From: Cytobacillus eiseniae
Lineage (GTDB): Bacteria; Bacillota; Bacilli; Bacillales; Cytobacillaceae
Length of the DNA stretch: 64,000 nucleotides
Assembly: GCF_017874625.1 (NCBI RefSeq)
Contig: NZ_JAGIKZ010000002.1
Span: 310,001-374,000 of the forward strand
Direction: 5' to 3'
Under the pieces are notes generated by a model. The model made no database searches and was not told where the DNA came from. It saw nothing but the letters and a program-made list of their open reading frames with translations. Made by a program: the position numbers and the translations under genes. Shown here piece by piece: positions 1 through 9,452 of this stretch; position 1 is the stretch's first letter, and each line of letters opens with the position of its first letter.

Positions 1-33
1 TACAACATTGTTTATAAAGGAGGATCATATTTC

Positions 34-294
34 ATGTCTGTACTTGATAATTGGCAACAGTGGAAAGATTTCCTTGGTGATCGTCTCGATCAAGGACAAC
101 AGCAAGGAATGAGTAATGACACGGTGAATAATCTTGCTTTTCAAATTGGAGATTATTTAGCTAAACAAGTTGAACCAAAAAATGAGCAAGAGAAAATTCT
201 TGCTGATCTCTGGTCTGTTGCAAGCAAGGATGAGCAGCAGGCGATTGCAAGTATGATGGTTAAGCTTGTGGATGATAATGGGACAAACAAATAA
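34..294 (+). CDS. ymfJ: DUF3243 family protein YmfJ
   Basis: Small soluble protein of 86 residues with the DUF3243 pattern: an N-terminal LDNWQQWKDFLGDRLDQ segment, then a mostly helical body ending in an acidic and polar tail. The biochemical role of this family is unknown. The start is fixed by AAAGGAGG about 10 bases upstream. It sits directly before ymfK and rodZ, the same order as in Bacillus subtilis, which supports the family call. A terminator hairpin follows 12 bases after the stop, so it ends its own transcription unit. Family identification is confident; function is not known. Confidence 0.9.
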   Translation: MSVLDNWQQWKDFLGDRLDQGQQQGMSNDTVNNLAFQIGDYLAKQVEPKNEQEKILADLWSVASKDEQQAIASMMVKLVDDNGTNK

Positions 295-305
295 ATTAAT
301 GGTCT

Positions 306-334
306 AAAAAAGAGAGGATAATCCTCTCTTTTTT
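306..334 (+). terminator. Rho-independent terminator after ymfJ
   Basis: Hairpin with GAGAGGAT / ATCCTCTC arms, A-rich on the left and followed by a run of six T. Confidence 0.85.
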
Positions 335-343
335 AATTGCTTA

Positions 344-551
344 GAAAACTATAAAATCACGCATTATGTATAACTTTATGAGTAGTTTAGACTGCGTCCA
401 GCATCGGCCCTATCGCCTATCAAACTTCAGTACTGCTCCGCAATGATTGCGTCAACATCGGTATCACTATCGCTCACCGTATTTCCTTTATCGAGAGGGG
501 CAGTTATCCACTTTATACGGCGGGACCTTAGGCGCCTGCGCATTTGTTCTT
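344..551 (+). repeat. Dispersed intergenic repeat, copy A
   Basis: About 200 bases sharing long near-identical stretches with the reverse complement of 31056-31247 (copy B) and, over its first 75 bases, with 23975-24052 (copy C). Shared words include TTTATGAGTAGTTTAG, CGCCTATCAAACTTCAGTA and GAGAGGGGCAGTTATCCA. The interior matches the style of the abundant Bacillus intergenic element that begins GTCCAGC and ends near GGCGCCTGCGC. It encodes no convincing protein; the open frame on the reverse strand across it is repeat-derived. Confidence 0.8.
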
Positions 552-742
552 GTATTTAGAATATGAGGGACCCCTTTTTGGGCAGGACTATTTTGTGTTG
601 TCTTTGAGACTGATATCCGTATTTTCATTTTTCTCTTTAAAATGGCAAATTTTGCATTGGTTTTCCTTTCATCTTTAAAGGAAATCATTTATGATATAAG
701 TGGCAAAGAAATTCGGTAGGCAACGGGTATAGGAGGTTTTTT

Positions 743-1534
743 ATGAGTAAAAAAGAGTGGTATCTAGAATATGAAATTACAAAGAACCGACCAGGGTTGC
801 TTGGTGATATTTCTTCTCTACTTGGAATGCTATCAATAAATATTGTTACAATTAATGGGGTAGAGCAAGGACGAAGAGGATTATTAATATTAGCGAAAGA
901 CGATGAACAAATTGTTCGTTTGGAGTCAATTTTACATACAATGGATACAATAAGATTAATAAAACTTCGCGAGCCTAAATTAAGGGATCGTTTGGCTGTT
1001 CGTCACGGAAGATACATACAGCAAGATGCTGATGATAAAAAGACTTTCAGGTTTGTAAGAGATGAGCTTGGACTATTAGTTGACTTTATGGCAGAATTAT
1101 TTAAGCAGGAAGGGCACAAGCTAATAGGGATTAGAGGGATGCCACGTGTAGGGAAAACAGAGTCAATTGTTGCCTCAAGTGTTTGTGCAAATAAACGATG
1201 GCTGTTTGTTTCTTCTACGCTTTTAAAACAAACAATCCGCAGTCAGCTAATTCAAGATGAATACAATGAAAATAATTTATTTATCATTGATGGAATTGTT
1301 TCATCTCGACGTGCAAATGAGCGCCATTGGCAGCTAGTGCGTGAAATAATGAGTTTACCTGCTACTAAAGTGGTGGAGCATCCCGATATATTTGTTGAAA
1401 ACACACAGTACTCAATTGACGATTTTGATTATATTATTGAACTTCGCCATGATCCAGAAGAAGAAATTGTTTATGATATCGTTGATAAGAGTAGGATGTT
1501 TTCCGAATCTGAATTTGGGGGCTTTGATTTTTAA
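743..1534 (+). CDS. ymfK: YmfK family protein (DUF3388, ACT-like N-terminus)
   Basis: Protein of 263 residues whose N-terminal 75 residues (EYEITKNRPGLLGDISSLLG and following) look like an ACT-type small-molecule-binding fold. They are followed by a larger domain with a GMPRVGKTES stretch near residue 132 that resembles a nucleotide-binding loop. This matches the DUF3388/YmfK family, of unknown function. The start ATG has AGGAGG seven bases upstream. It lies between ymfJ and rodZ as in other Bacillus, and the rodZ start is only 22 bases after its stop, so the two are probably cotranscribed. Whether the GKT loop binds nucleotide is inference. Confidence 0.88.
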   Translation: MSKKEWYLEYEITKNRPGLLGDISSLLGMLSINIVTINGVEQGRRGLLILAKDDEQIVRLESILHTMDTIRLIKLREPKLRDRLAVRHGRYIQQDADDKKTFRFVRDELGLLVDFMAELFKQEGHKLIGIRGMPRVGKTESIVASSVCANKRWLFVSSTLLKQTIRSQLIQDEYNENNLFIIDGIVSSRRANERHWQLVREIMSLPATKVVEHPDIFVENTQYSIDDFDYIIELRHDPEEEIVYDIVDKSRMFSESEFGGFDF

Positions 1535-1556
1535 GTGAGTTGGAAGGTGTTGTAAA

Positions 1557-2459
1557 TTGACAGAGCTGGGTAATCGATTAAAAGAAGCTCGCTTGGCAAA
1601 AAACATGAGTCTTGATGATTTGCAAACAGCAACAAAGATTCAAAAACGATATTTAATAGGCATTGAAGAAGGAAATTATAGCATGATGCCTGGAAAGTTT
1701 TATGTTAGGGCATTTATTAAGCAATATGCGGAAGCGGTTGGAATTGAACCAGAAGAAATTTTTGAACAGTTTAAGGAGGATATCCCTTCATCTATAAATG
1801 ATGATATTCCTGAAAAGTTATCAAGAGTACAGTCACGAAAGAATATTGCTACAAGTCCTTCTAAGGTTTTTGACATACTCCCGAAAGTATTAATTGCTAT
1901 ATTAATAATAGGTGTAGTCGTTGTTTTTTATATTTTTTCGCAAAGAGGTAGTGGGGGAGAAAAAACAAAAGATCAACAAGATCCTGTGACCAGTGATCCG
2001 GTAAAGATTGAGGAATCTGATAAATTTACCGATGAGCCAGAGGAAGAACCTGAGGAAGAGAAAGTAACTGGAGAAGAAGAGGAGCAAATAGACGAAAATA
2101 CTGAAGATGAAATAAATACACCAAAACAAGAAATTTCTGTTGTAGAAGCAGAAACAAGCGGAAAAAAGTCCGTATATGAATTGAAGAATACCGAACAGTT
2201 TGAATTAAAGGTTGTCTCTACTGGAGCGACATGGGTGAATATTTTAAATGGGAAAGGCACATCCTTTTTCCAAGGCACGTTAAACAATGGTGAAAACCAA
2301 ACGATCGATTTCTCTAAAGAGATTGAGGCAAGAATTGTCATTGGTAAATCGACAGAAACTGAGATTTATGTAAATGATGAAAAAGTGGAGTATGCGATTC
2401 CACCATCCCAGTCTGTTACGCAAAATATTACCATTCGCTTTTTACAGAACAACGAATAG
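1557..2459 (+). CDS. rodZ: RodZ-family helix-turn-helix membrane protein (YmfM)
   Basis: Protein of 300 residues with RodZ architecture: an N-terminal cytoplasmic helix-turn-helix (about residues 5-65, LKEARLAKNMSLDDLQTATKI), one transmembrane helix (about 111-127), a very acidic Glu/Asp linker (about 150-195), and a C-terminal beta-rich DUF4115-like domain (about 215-295). RodZ links MreB filaments to the cell-wall synthesis machinery and sets rod shape. The start is TTG, chosen because GGAAGG lies about nine bases upstream and the HTH begins immediately. The order rodZ-pgsA-cinA-recA is the conserved Bacillus order. A hairpin at the stop codon separates it from pgsA. Confidence 0.92.
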   Translation: MTELGNRLKEARLAKNMSLDDLQTATKIQKRYLIGIEEGNYSMMPGKFYVRAFIKQYAEAVGIEPEEIFEQFKEDIPSSINDDIPEKLSRVQSRKNIATSPSKVFDILPKVLIAILIIGVVVVFYIFSQRGSGGEKTKDQQDPVTSDPVKIEESDKFTDEPEEEPEEEKVTGEEEEQIDENTEDEINTPKQEISVVEAETSGKKSVYELKNTEQFELKVVSTGATWVNILNGKGTSFFQGTLNNGENQTIDFSKEIEARIVIGKSTETEIYVNDEKVEYAIPPSQSVTQNITIRFLQNNE

Positions 2460-2482
2460 TCATCAAATGATGACTATTTTTC
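2455..2482 (+). terminator. Terminator overlapping the rodZ stop
   Basis: AATAGTCATCA / TGATGACTATT arms followed by TTTTTC. The left arm begins inside the last codons of rodZ. Read-through into pgsA is possible. Confidence 0.7.
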
Positions 2483-2509
2483 GTGTTATTACATTATTGG
2501 AGGTAAATC

Positions 2510-3088
2510 ATGAATCTGCCAAATAAAATTACGGTTTCAAGAATTTGTTTAATCCCAATCTTTTTACTAATTATGCTCGTACCAGTTTCTTGGGGAGATG
2601 TTTCATTACTCGGAACAACCCTTCCTGTTACACATCTACTTGGTGCATTGATTTTTATTATTGCTGCTGCAACAGATTGGGTAGACGGACATTTCGCAAG
2701 AAAATATAATCTTGTTACGAATCTTGGGAAATTTCTCGATCCACTTGCGGACAAGCTGCTAGTATCTGCAGCGTTAATTGTTTTAGTGGAGCTTGGGTTT
2801 GCCCCATCATGGATTGTGATTATTATTATTAGTCGCGAATTTGCTGTAACTGGCCTGCGACTTATTCTAGCAGGCGGCGGGGAAGTGGTTGCAGCGAATC
2901 AACTAGGAAAAATAAAAACTTGGGCACAAATCGTTGCAATATCTGCTCTCCTTTTACATAATATTATATTTGAAATGATAGCCGTTCCATTTGATGACAT
3001 CGCTCTATGGATTGCATTAATATTTACTGTTTGGTCTGGCTGGGATTATTTCGCAAAAAATAAAGGTGCCTTTATTGAATCTAAATAA
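2510..3088 (+). CDS. pgsA: CDP-diacylglycerol--glycerol-3-phosphate 3-phosphatidyltransferase
   Basis: Integral membrane enzyme (192 residues) that transfers the phosphatidyl group of CDP-diacylglycerol to glycerol-3-phosphate, the committed step of phosphatidylglycerol synthesis. The CDP-alcohol phosphotransferase signature DG-x2-AR-x8-G-x3-D-x3-D is visible at about residues 61-86 (DWVDGHFAR ... GKFLDPLAD). Multiple hydrophobic segments surround it, and the length is typical. GGAGG lies six bases before the ATG. It is placed between rodZ and cinA as in all Bacillus. Confidence 0.95.
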   Translation: MNLPNKITVSRICLIPIFLLIMLVPVSWGDVSLLGTTLPVTHLLGALIFIIAAATDWVDGHFARKYNLVTNLGKFLDPLADKLLVSAALIVLVELGFAPSWIVIIIISREFAVTGLRLILAGGGEVVAANQLGKIKTWAQIVAISALLLHNIIFEMIAVPFDDIALWIALIFTVWSGWDYFAKNKGAFIESK

Positions 3089-3196
3089 TTTCACCAATCC
3101 GATGAAGTTGAATGAATCTTTATTATCTACCCTTTTAAGTTTAGAGCTTTAATGCCATTTAGGCGTAGAATGATCATATACAAATGAGGTGGCATA

Positions 3197-4450
3197 ATGA
3201 ATGCAGAAATAATTGCTGTAGGCTCTGAGCTATTATTAGGTCAAATTATTAATACGAATGCTCGGTTTTTATCACAGCAGCTTGCCGAATTAGGGGTTAA
3301 TGTGTTCTATCATACTTGTGTAGGCGATAACCCAGATCGATTAAAGGAAGCAATAGAAATTGCTGAGAAACGTTCAGATATCCTTATTTTCACAGGTGGC
3401 TTAGGCCCGACAAAAGATGATTTAACAAAGGAAACAATCGCAAAGCATGTAAATAAACAACTGATTATGAACGAAGAGGCGCTTCATTCGATTAAGCTTT
3501 ATTTTGAAAGAACAAAGCGGCAAATGACAGAAAACAATAAAAAGCAGGCAATTGTTCTAGAAGATGCGCATATTTTCCCGAATGAGCATGGAATGGCACC
3601 TGGTATGCTGCTAGACACAGAGAAAAATAAATATATGCTTCTCCCAGGACCTCCGAAAGAAATGGAGCCAATGTTTTTGAAATATGGCTATCAGGCGATA
3701 CGGACATTACTGAAAGAGGATGATGTAATTGTTTCTCGGGTTTTAAGGTTTTTTGGCATTGGAGAAGCGATGCTAGAAACTGAAATTGAGGACTTAATTG
3801 ATGCTCAGAGTAATCCAACGATTGCTCCACTCGCGTCTGATGGAGAAGTAACGTTAAGGTTAACGGCTAAGCATAAGCAAATGGAAACGGCCCTATCTTT
3901 ATTAGGGGAGACAGAAGAGCAGATTCTCTCACGTGTTGGTGAATACTTCTATGGATATGATGAAACCTCCCTTATGCATGAGTTAATAAAACAAATAAAA
4001 GAACAGAAATTAACCATTGCTTGTGCAGAAAGTTTAACAGGCGGAATGTTCCAACAGGAATTTACGGCAGTCCCTGGTGCAGGTGTGCTTCTTAAGGGCG
4101 GTGTTGTTTGTTATACAAACGAAGTGAAAGAAACGGTTTTAAAGGTCCGAAGAGAAACAATAGAAGAAATGGGTGTAGTAAGTCGTCAATGTGCACAGGA
4201 GCTTGCTGAAAATATTGCTATCTTAATGAACGCAGATATTGGTATTAGTTTTACAGGAGTTGCGGGGCCGGATGAACTTGAGGGGAATCCAGTTGGAACA
4301 GTCTATATGGGCTTGTCGATAAAAGGACAACCTACTAGAGTGGAGAAATTAAATCTAGGAGGAACGAGAGAGGCCATTCGAGTAAAAAGTGTCAAATATG
4401 GTTGTCACTTTTTAATTAATAGGTTGAAAGGAAATCAGAATGCAGTTTAG
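3197..4450 (+). CDS. cinA: CinA family competence/damage-inducible protein
   Basis: Protein of 417 residues with two domains: an N-terminal MoCF/MogA-like fold (about 1-170, [14 protein letters not shown] and [12 protein letters not shown]) and a C-terminal CinA domain (about 260-410, [10 protein letters not shown]) of the nicotinamide-mononucleotide deamidase type. In Firmicutes cinA is cotranscribed with recA and tied to competence and NAD recycling. GAGGTGG precedes the ATG. Here a terminator hairpin spans the stop codon and an SOS promoter precedes recA, so recA has its own start as well. Confidence 0.93.
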   Translation: MNAEIIAVGSELLLGQIINTNARFLSQQLAELGVNVFYHTCVGDNPDRLKEAIEIAEKRSDILIFTGGLGPTKDDLTKETIAKHVNKQLIMNEEALHSIKLYFERTKRQMTENNKKQAIVLEDAHIFPNEHGMAPGMLLDTEKNKYMLLPGPPKEMEPMFLKYGYQAIRTLLKEDDVIVSRVLRFFGIGEAMLETEIEDLIDAQSNPTIAPLASDGEVTLRLTAKHKQMETALSLLGETEEQILSRVGEYFYGYDETSLMHELIKQIKEQKLTIACAESLTGGMFQQEFTAVPGAGVLLKGGVVCYTNEVKETVLKVRRETIEEMGVVSRQCAQELAENIAILMNADIGISFTGVAGPDELEGNPVGTVYMGLSIKGQPTRVEKLNLGGTREAIRVKSVKYGCHFLINRLKGNQNAV

Positions 4451-4466
4451 TGCATTCTGATTTTTA
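4435..4466 (+). terminator. Terminator spanning the cinA stop codon
   Basis: CAGAATGCA / TGCATTCTG arms followed by ATTTTT. The TAG stop of cinA lies in the loop. Confidence 0.8.
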
Positions 4467-4568
4467 TTAAAGGTAATTATGTAATTTCTATAGAATTGAC
4501 CAGTTGAAATTAGTTTTTTTCTCTAGTAGTTATTCGTTTTTCTAAAAGTAGAAGTGGGAGAAAAAAGA

Positions 4569-4582
4569 AGAATAAACGTTCG
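4569..4582 (+). promoter_or_regulatory. LexA (SOS) box of recA
   Basis: AGAATAAACGTTCG matches the Bacillus SOS operator CGAAC-N4-GTTCG at 12 of 14 positions, counting the spacer as free. It sits ten bases upstream of the recA -35 element. Confidence 0.82.
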
Positions 4583-4591
4583 CTTTTTTGC

Positions 4592-4620
4592 TCGACAAAC
4601 TCACAGAAAACCGTTATAGT
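4592..4620 (+). promoter_or_regulatory. Sigma-A promoter of recA
   Basis: TCGACA (4592-4597), 17-base spacer, TATAGT (4615-4620). It lies 53 bases before the recA start and just downstream of the LexA box. Confidence 0.7.
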
Positions 4621-4672
4621 AAACATAGGCATTGAGACTAAGAAATCCGTTTATTAATAGGAGGAAGAATAA

Positions 4673-5713
4673 ATGAGCGATCGTCAAGCAGCACTAGAGA
4701 TGGCGTTAAAACAAATAGAAAAACAATTTGGTAAAGGTTCGATCATGAAGCTAGGTGAGCAAACAGACAGACGAGTGTCTACTATTCCAAGTGGATCACT
4801 TGCCCTAGATTCAGCACTTGGCGTAGGCGGTTATCCAAGAGGACGTATCATTGAAATTTACGGACCGGAAAGCTCGGGTAAGACGACTGTTGCCCTGCAT
4901 GCTATTGCTGAAGTACAAGCTAAAGGTGGTCAAGCAGCATTTATTGATGCTGAGCATGCACTGGATCCAGTCTATGCACAAAAGCTTGGCGTTAACATTG
5001 ATGAGTTGCTTCTTTCACAGCCAGATACTGGTGAACAAGCATTAGAGATTGCTGAAGCACTTGTAAGAAGTGGTGCGGTTGATATTCTAGTTGTTGACTC
5101 CGTTGCAGCACTTGTGCCAAAAGCAGAAATTGAAGGAGAAATGGGCGACTCTCATATTGGGTTACAAGCACGTTTAATGTCCCAAGCGCTTCGTAAGCTA
5201 TCAGGTGCAATCAATAAATCAAAAACAATTGCGATATTCATTAACCAAATTCGTGAAAAAGTAGGCGTTATGTTCGGAAATCCTGAGACAACTCCAGGTG
5301 GCCGTGCATTAAAGTTTTACTCAACTATCCGTCTTGAAGTGCGTCGTGCAGAAGCATTAAAGCAAGGTCAAGAAATTGTTGGGAACAGAACAAAAATTAA
5401 AGTAGTGAAAAATAAAGTAGCTCCTCCATTCCGTGTGGCAGAAGTAGATATCATGTATGGAGAAGGAATTTCTAAAGAAGGCGAGATCATTGACATTGGT
5501 TCTGAGTTGGATATCGTTCAGAAGAGTGGTTCATGGTACTCCTTTAATGATGAGCGTGTGGGCCAAGGCCGTGAAAATGCGAAGTTATTCTTAAAGGAAA
5601 ATCCTGATGTTTGCCTTGAAATTCAAACGAAAATTCGAGAGCATTATGGGCTTGATGGTGAAAAAACAATTAGTGGAGATGAAGATCAAGAAGAATTCCA
5701 ACTAATTGATTAA
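4673..5713 (+). CDS. recA: Recombinase RecA
   Basis: ATP-dependent strand-exchange protein of homologous recombination and coprotease for LexA cleavage; 346 residues, the normal length. Walker A GPESSGKT is at about 64-71, Walker B is in [10 protein letters not shown], and the L2 region lies around [22 protein letters not shown]. The C-terminus is acidic ([13 protein letters not shown]), as in other RecA proteins. AGGAGG lies upstream of the ATG. It is controlled by an SOS box and promoter 50-100 bases upstream and ends in a strong hairpin, so it is a discrete unit following cinA. Confidence 0.98.
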   Translation: MSDRQAALEMALKQIEKQFGKGSIMKLGEQTDRRVSTIPSGSLALDSALGVGGYPRGRIIEIYGPESSGKTTVALHAIAEVQAKGGQAAFIDAEHALDPVYAQKLGVNIDELLLSQPDTGEQALEIAEALVRSGAVDILVVDSVAALVPKAEIEGEMGDSHIGLQARLMSQALRKLSGAINKSKTIAIFINQIREKVGVMFGNPETTPGGRALKFYSTIRLEVRRAEALKQGQEIVGNRTKIKVVKNKVAPPFRVAEVDIMYGEGISKEGEIIDIGSELDIVQKSGSWYSFNDERVGQGRENAKLFLKENPDVCLEIQTKIREHYGLDGEKTISGDEDQEEFQLID

Positions 5714-5723
5714 TAGTTCAGAG

Positions 5724-5762
5724 AAAAGGCAAAGCTGCAAAATAGAAGCTTTGCCTTTTTTA
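5724..5762 (+). terminator. Terminator after recA
   Basis: AAAGGCAAAGCT / AGCTTTGCCTTT arms with a ten-base loop and a T run. Confidence 0.9.
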
Positions 5763-6136
5763 TAGGGAAAGAATATAAAGCTTGATTCATAGCATTAACG
5801 AACTGTAAAAGGTGCTTTTTCGTATAAAAACGATAGCTGAAATCCTCTTCCCTTCAAGAACGAAATGAATGGGAACAAAAAATCAAGCTTGCACATTTCT
5901 CCTAACATACGAAATTGAAAAATCGGCTAGGCAAAAGGCGCCAAAATAATAGCAACGTGTACATGAGTAGGCCTTGACAATGAAATTCCACAGCTTTACA
6001 ATTAAAAATGTATATTTTACATTTTATGATTAAATGAAACGTTGAAAAGCCTTAGTGCTGTATATTGATTGGACAATGTACACGCCAACACTTTAAAAAC
6101 GTAACACAAAAAAAGTTCATAGCAAGAGGAGGTGAA
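5763..6136 (+). other. Intergenic gap recA-rny
   Basis: About 370 bases without a credible ORF, RNA or repeat. In B. subtilis pbpX occupies this place; nothing of it is recognisable here. It must contain the rny promoter, but no clear match stands out. Confidence 0.5.
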
Positions 6137-7705
6137 ATGATGGAACTTTTAACAGCAGTCATCATCTCCAGTTTGCTTGGCCTATTCGTTGGTGCGGTTG
6201 TTAGTTATTTTGTTTGTAAGTCCATTGCAAAGGCAAAAGTTGCCGGAGCAAAAGATGCTGCAGAGCAGATCTTAGAAGATGCAAAACGTGAAGCAGATGC
6301 AATAAAGAAAGAAGCTCTAATCGAGGCAAAGGATGAGATTCATAAGCTTCGAACAGAGGCAGAACGTGAAGTTCGTGATCGAAGAAATGAGTTGCAAAAA
6401 CAAGAAAATCGTTTGCTACAAAGAGAAGAAAATCTTGATCGTAAAGATGATACCTTAGATAAACGAGAAACACTATTAGAGAAGAGGGACGATTCTCTTA
6501 ACAAAAGACAACAGCATATTGAAGAGATGGAAAGCAAAGTGGACGAGATGGTACGTGCACAACAGACTGAGCTGGAACGCGTCTCGGGCTTATCTCGTGA
6601 AGAGGCAAAGTCCATCATTTTGGAGCGAGTCGAGCAGGAAGTGGCTCATGATGTCGCAATAATGATAAAAGAGGGCGAAGTAAGAGCGAAGGAAGAAGCA
6701 GATAAGAAAGCGAAGGATATTTTATCATTAGCTATCCAACGATGCGCGGCAGATCATGTGGCAGAAACAACTGTATCTGTTGTAAATCTCCCTAATGATG
6801 AAATGAAGGGGCGTATTATTGGTCGAGAAGGTAGAAATATCCGAACACTTGAAACGCTAACTGGAATTGATCTTATTATTGATGATACACCAGAAGCTGT
6901 TATTTTATCTGGTTTTGACCCGATTCGCCGTGAAACCGCTCGTCTAGCCTTAGACAAGCTTGTACAGGATGGACGTATTCACCCTGCACGAATTGAGGAA
7001 ATGGTTGATAAAGCTCGTCGTGAGGTTGATGAACATATCCGTGAAATTGGTGAGCAAACTACTTTTGAAGTAGGTGTTCATGGTCTTCACCCAGATTTAA
7101 TCAAAATTCTTGGCCGCTTGAAATTCCGGACAAGCTACGGACAAAATGTCCTTAAGCATTCAATGGAAGTTGCACAGCTTTCAGGATTATTAGCAGCAGA
7201 ACTTGGTCAAGATGAAGTGCTAGCAAGACGTGCGGGACTATTGCATGATATTGGGAAGGCAATTGACCATGAAGTGGAAGGAAGCCATGTTGAAATTGGA
7301 GTAGAGCTTGCTACTAAGTATAAAGAGCATCCAATTGTGATTAATAGTATTGCTTCCCATCATGGTGACACTGAACCAACATCAATTATAGCTGTTCTTG
7401 TTGCTGCAGCAGATGCATTATCAGCAGCACGCCCAGGAGCAAGAAGAGAGACACTTGAGAATTATATTCGCCGTCTAGAGAAACTGGAAGAGATATCCGA
7501 ATCTTATGATGGTGTGGAGAAATCATTTGCCATTCAGGCAGGTCGTGAAATCCGGATTTTAGTAAAGCCTGAGCAAATTGATGATCTAGAAGCTCATCGA
7601 TTAGCAAGAGATATCCGTAAAAAGATTGAAGAAGAGCTAGATTATCCTGGACATATTAAAGTGACGGTTATTCGTGAGACAAGAGCCGTAGAATATGCAA
7701 AGTAA
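6137..7705 (+). CDS. rny: Ribonuclease Y
   Basis: Membrane-anchored endoribonuclease that initiates decay of many mRNAs in Firmicutes. The 522-residue product has an N-terminal transmembrane helix (about 4-25), a long charged coiled coil (about 30-190), a KH RNA-binding domain ([14 protein letters not shown] at about 222), and an HD metal-dependent nuclease domain with the [10 protein letters not shown] motif at about 370. The start ATG is chosen over an in-frame TTG 72 bases upstream because GAGGAGGTGA lies directly before it and the membrane helix then begins at once. A terminator follows. Confidence 0.95.
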   Translation: MMELLTAVIISSLLGLFVGAVVSYFVCKSIAKAKVAGAKDAAEQILEDAKREADAIKKEALIEAKDEIHKLRTEAEREVRDRRNELQKQENRLLQREENLDRKDDTLDKRETLLEKRDDSLNKRQQHIEEMESKVDEMVRAQQTELERVSGLSREEAKSIILERVEQEVAHDVAIMIKEGEVRAKEEADKKAKDILSLAIQRCAADHVAETTVSVVNLPNDEMKGRIIGREGRNIRTLETLTGIDLIIDDTPEAVILSGFDPIRRETARLALDKLVQDGRIHPARIEEMVDKARREVDEHIREIGEQTTFEVGVHGLHPDLIKILGRLKFRTSYGQNVLKHSMEVAQLSGLLAAELGQDEVLARRAGLLHDIGKAIDHEVEGSHVEIGVELATKYKEHPIVINSIASHHGDTEPTSIIAVLVAAADALSAARPGARRETLENYIRRLEKLEEISESYDGVEKSFAIQAGREIRILVKPEQIDDLEAHRLARDIRKKIEEELDYPGHIKVTVIRETRAVEYAK

Positions 7706-7736
7706 GGCGATGCACAATGCATCGCTTTCTTTTTTG
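7706..7736 (+). terminator. Terminator after rny
   Basis: GCGATGCA / TGCATCGC hairpin followed by TTTCTTTTTT. Confidence 0.9.
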
Positions 7737-7786
7737 TTTGGCTCTGTTATTATTTCCTGTTGATTATCGTGTATGTATGAGAAATT

Positions 7787-8028
7787 ATAGACGGAGGATT
7801 TCCTCCCAATATGTAAAGAGAAAGCTGAAGAAGCAAAATATAAGCGGAATAATTCCGGTTAAAGTAAAAAAGAAAGTTTAAAAAGTGAATATAAGCGGAG
7901 AAATTCCGGTTAACTGCTCTAAATAAGACAAAATCTATCAATTTGGATCATATAAGCGGAAAAACTCCCCTTATTTTTAAGGAAATAGAGGTATTTCCCA
8001 ATTTAGCCGGAATTTCTCCGTTTATTTT
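7787..8028. repeat. Array of five short palindromes, GCGGAAA/TTTCCGC type
   Basis: Five imperfect palindromes starting near 7787, 7838, 7887, 7950 and 8001, about 50-60 bases apart. The core is ATAAGCGGA-N-TCCG(C/G)TTAT, for example TATAAGCGGAGAAATTCCGG. The spacers differ in sequence. A second array of the same family is at 34881-35066. There is no protein coding potential. Confidence 0.8.
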
Positions 8029-8159
8029 TCAAAAATAGTAAAAATCAACATTCGTATTAACAGAGCTTTTTAAAAAAATTTGATAGGATAGATGAACTTG
8101 AGTGAAAAAGGTTCAGTTGTGATAAACTGAAAAGAGGATTTTATAGAGAGGGCGATTGG

Positions 8160-8957
8160 ATGAATATATTATTTGTAGGGGACGTAGTTGGCTCCCAGGG
8201 GCGTGATATGATAAAGGAATATGTTCCCAAGCTAAAAGAAAAGTATCGCCCACAGATAACAGTGATTAATGGTGAAAATGCTGCAGGTGGAAAAGGGATT
8301 ACAGAAAAAATCTATCGAGGGTTTTTGGAATCGGGTGCACAGGCAGTTACCCTTGGAAATCATACATGGGATAACAAGGAGATCTTTGAGTTTATTGATC
8401 GTGCAAAGTATTTAGTGAGGCCAGCAAACTTTCCAGAGGGGAATCCAGGGAAGGGCATCGTATATCTTAAGTATAATACCGAAGAAGTTGCGATTATAAG
8501 CTTACAAGGCAGAACTTTTATGCCGGTTATCGATTGTCCATTCAAAAAGGCGGATGAATTGATTGAGGAAGCGAAAAAAAGAACGTCGATCATATTTGTA
8601 GACTTTCATGCAGAAGCAACGAGTGAAAAGCAAGCGATGGGCTGGTATTTAGATGGAAAAGTGACAGCTGTGATTGGAACACATACACATGTGCAAACCG
8701 CAGATAACCGAATATTACCTGGAGGGACTGCATTTTTAACAGATGTAGGTATGACAGGCCCATATGATGGGATATTAGGGGTTGAAAAAGAGGCGGTGCT
8801 GAGAAGATTTCTAACAAGTCTGCCGGTCCGTTTTGAAGTACCAAAAGAAGGACGAAAGCAATTAAGCGCAGTATTAATTGACCTTGATAATCAGACAGGG
8901 AAAGCAAGGAAAATAGAACGAATTTTAATCAATGATGATCATCCTTTTTATTCTTAA
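8160..8957 (+). CDS. ymdB: YmdB metallophosphoesterase (2',3'-cyclic nucleotide phosphodiesterase type)
   Basis: Protein of 265 residues of the YmdB family, calcineurin-like phosphoesterases that act on cyclic nucleotides and influence biofilm versus motility choice in B. subtilis. Metal ligand motifs are visible: GDVVG at residues 7-11 (Asp), INGENAAGG (Asn/Glu), LGNHTWDN (Asn-His), DFHAEATSEK and GTHTHVQTAD (His residues). GAGGGCGATTGG precedes the ATG. It lies downstream of rny as in B. subtilis and ends with a terminator. Confidence 0.95.
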   Translation: MNILFVGDVVGSQGRDMIKEYVPKLKEKYRPQITVINGENAAGGKGITEKIYRGFLESGAQAVTLGNHTWDNKEIFEFIDRAKYLVRPANFPEGNPGKGIVYLKYNTEEVAIISLQGRTFMPVIDCPFKKADELIEEAKKRTSIIFVDFHAEATSEKQAMGWYLDGKVTAVIGTHTHVQTADNRILPGGTAFLTDVGMTGPYDGILGVEKEAVLRRFLTSLPVRFEVPKEGRKQLSAVLIDLDNQTGKARKIERILINDDHPFYS

Positions 8958-8964
8958 ATAAAAT

Positions 8965-9012
8965 AAAGACTGTATCCTATGCATATAAGGCAAAGGACAC
9001 AGTCTTTTTTTA
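8965..9012 (+). terminator. Terminator after ymdB
   Basis: AAAGACTGT and ACAGTCTTT arms with a partly paired interior, then a T run. Confidence 0.85.
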
Positions 9013-9016
9013 TTAG

Positions 9017-9165
9017 ACTGTTTTCACAAATATCGCTGCTAATTTACAAATAATTAGTAAAAGGTGATTTCCTCTACAGGATGCTCGCTGGATCCGTAAC
9101 ATGGTACGCTTGAGCAATCACTCCTGCTCAGGTCTCATCTGTCCCACAGGGGTGATTAAACTGCT
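9017..9165 (-). repeat. Degenerate reverse-oriented copy of the GTTGATT element
   Basis: Starts with AGACTGTTTTCACAAATATC, the inverted form of the right end seen at 18500-18530 and 39405-39435. It continues GGTGATTTCC, ATGCTCGCT, GGTCTCA and CTGTCCCACAGG, which align in order with the reverse complement of the intact copy around 39569-39701. Many substitutions mark it as old. It fills part of the gap upstream of spoVS. Confidence 0.65.
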
Positions 9166-9175
9166 GTGGAAAGCT

Positions 9176-9207
9176 CTTCCTCACGTATAAGCTTATACGT
9201 GAGGAAG
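9176..9207. repeat. Perfect 32-base palindrome upstream of spoVS
   Basis: Perfect inverted repeat centred on AAGCTT; each 16-base arm begins CTTCCTCACG. No loop bases and no T run on either side, so it is not an ordinary terminator. It lies about 245 bases before the spoVS start, just after the degenerate repeat. The remaining bases to 9452 hold only a GTGATTTAACTGCTG word (9272) that nearly repeats 9151-9165, plus the spoVS leader. Confidence 0.75.
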
Positions 9208-9452
9208 GGAAATCTAAACGAGTTACTATTTCTCAATTGGACGACCTGATTATTTTGTCCAAGCCGGAATAAGTGATTTAACTGCTGAATATAGTAACAA
9301 TGGAATGATTTATACCTGACGTGTTCCCTGCCAAAGAAAAGCTTCGAAACTTTTTCTTTTTCTTTCAATTTTGTGAAAGTTAAAGGAGGAACTAACTAGA
9401 TAAAATGTAGGATATGGACATGCGGGAGGGGTAAAACAAGGAGGAGCTAGGA

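Noticed and set aside
488-688. Reverse-strand open frame of 66 codons
   Set aside because: It runs through dispersed repeat copy A; the translation follows the repeat, not a protein family.
7787-8028. CRISPR-like regular spacing
   Set aside because: Units are imperfect and differ from each other, they are palindromes with uneven 49-63 base steps, only four or five per array, and there are no cas genes.
9156-9368. Reverse-strand 70-codon frame upstream of spoVS
   Set aside because: Crosses the perfect palindrome and repeat remnant, has no ribosome site and no recognisable sequence.
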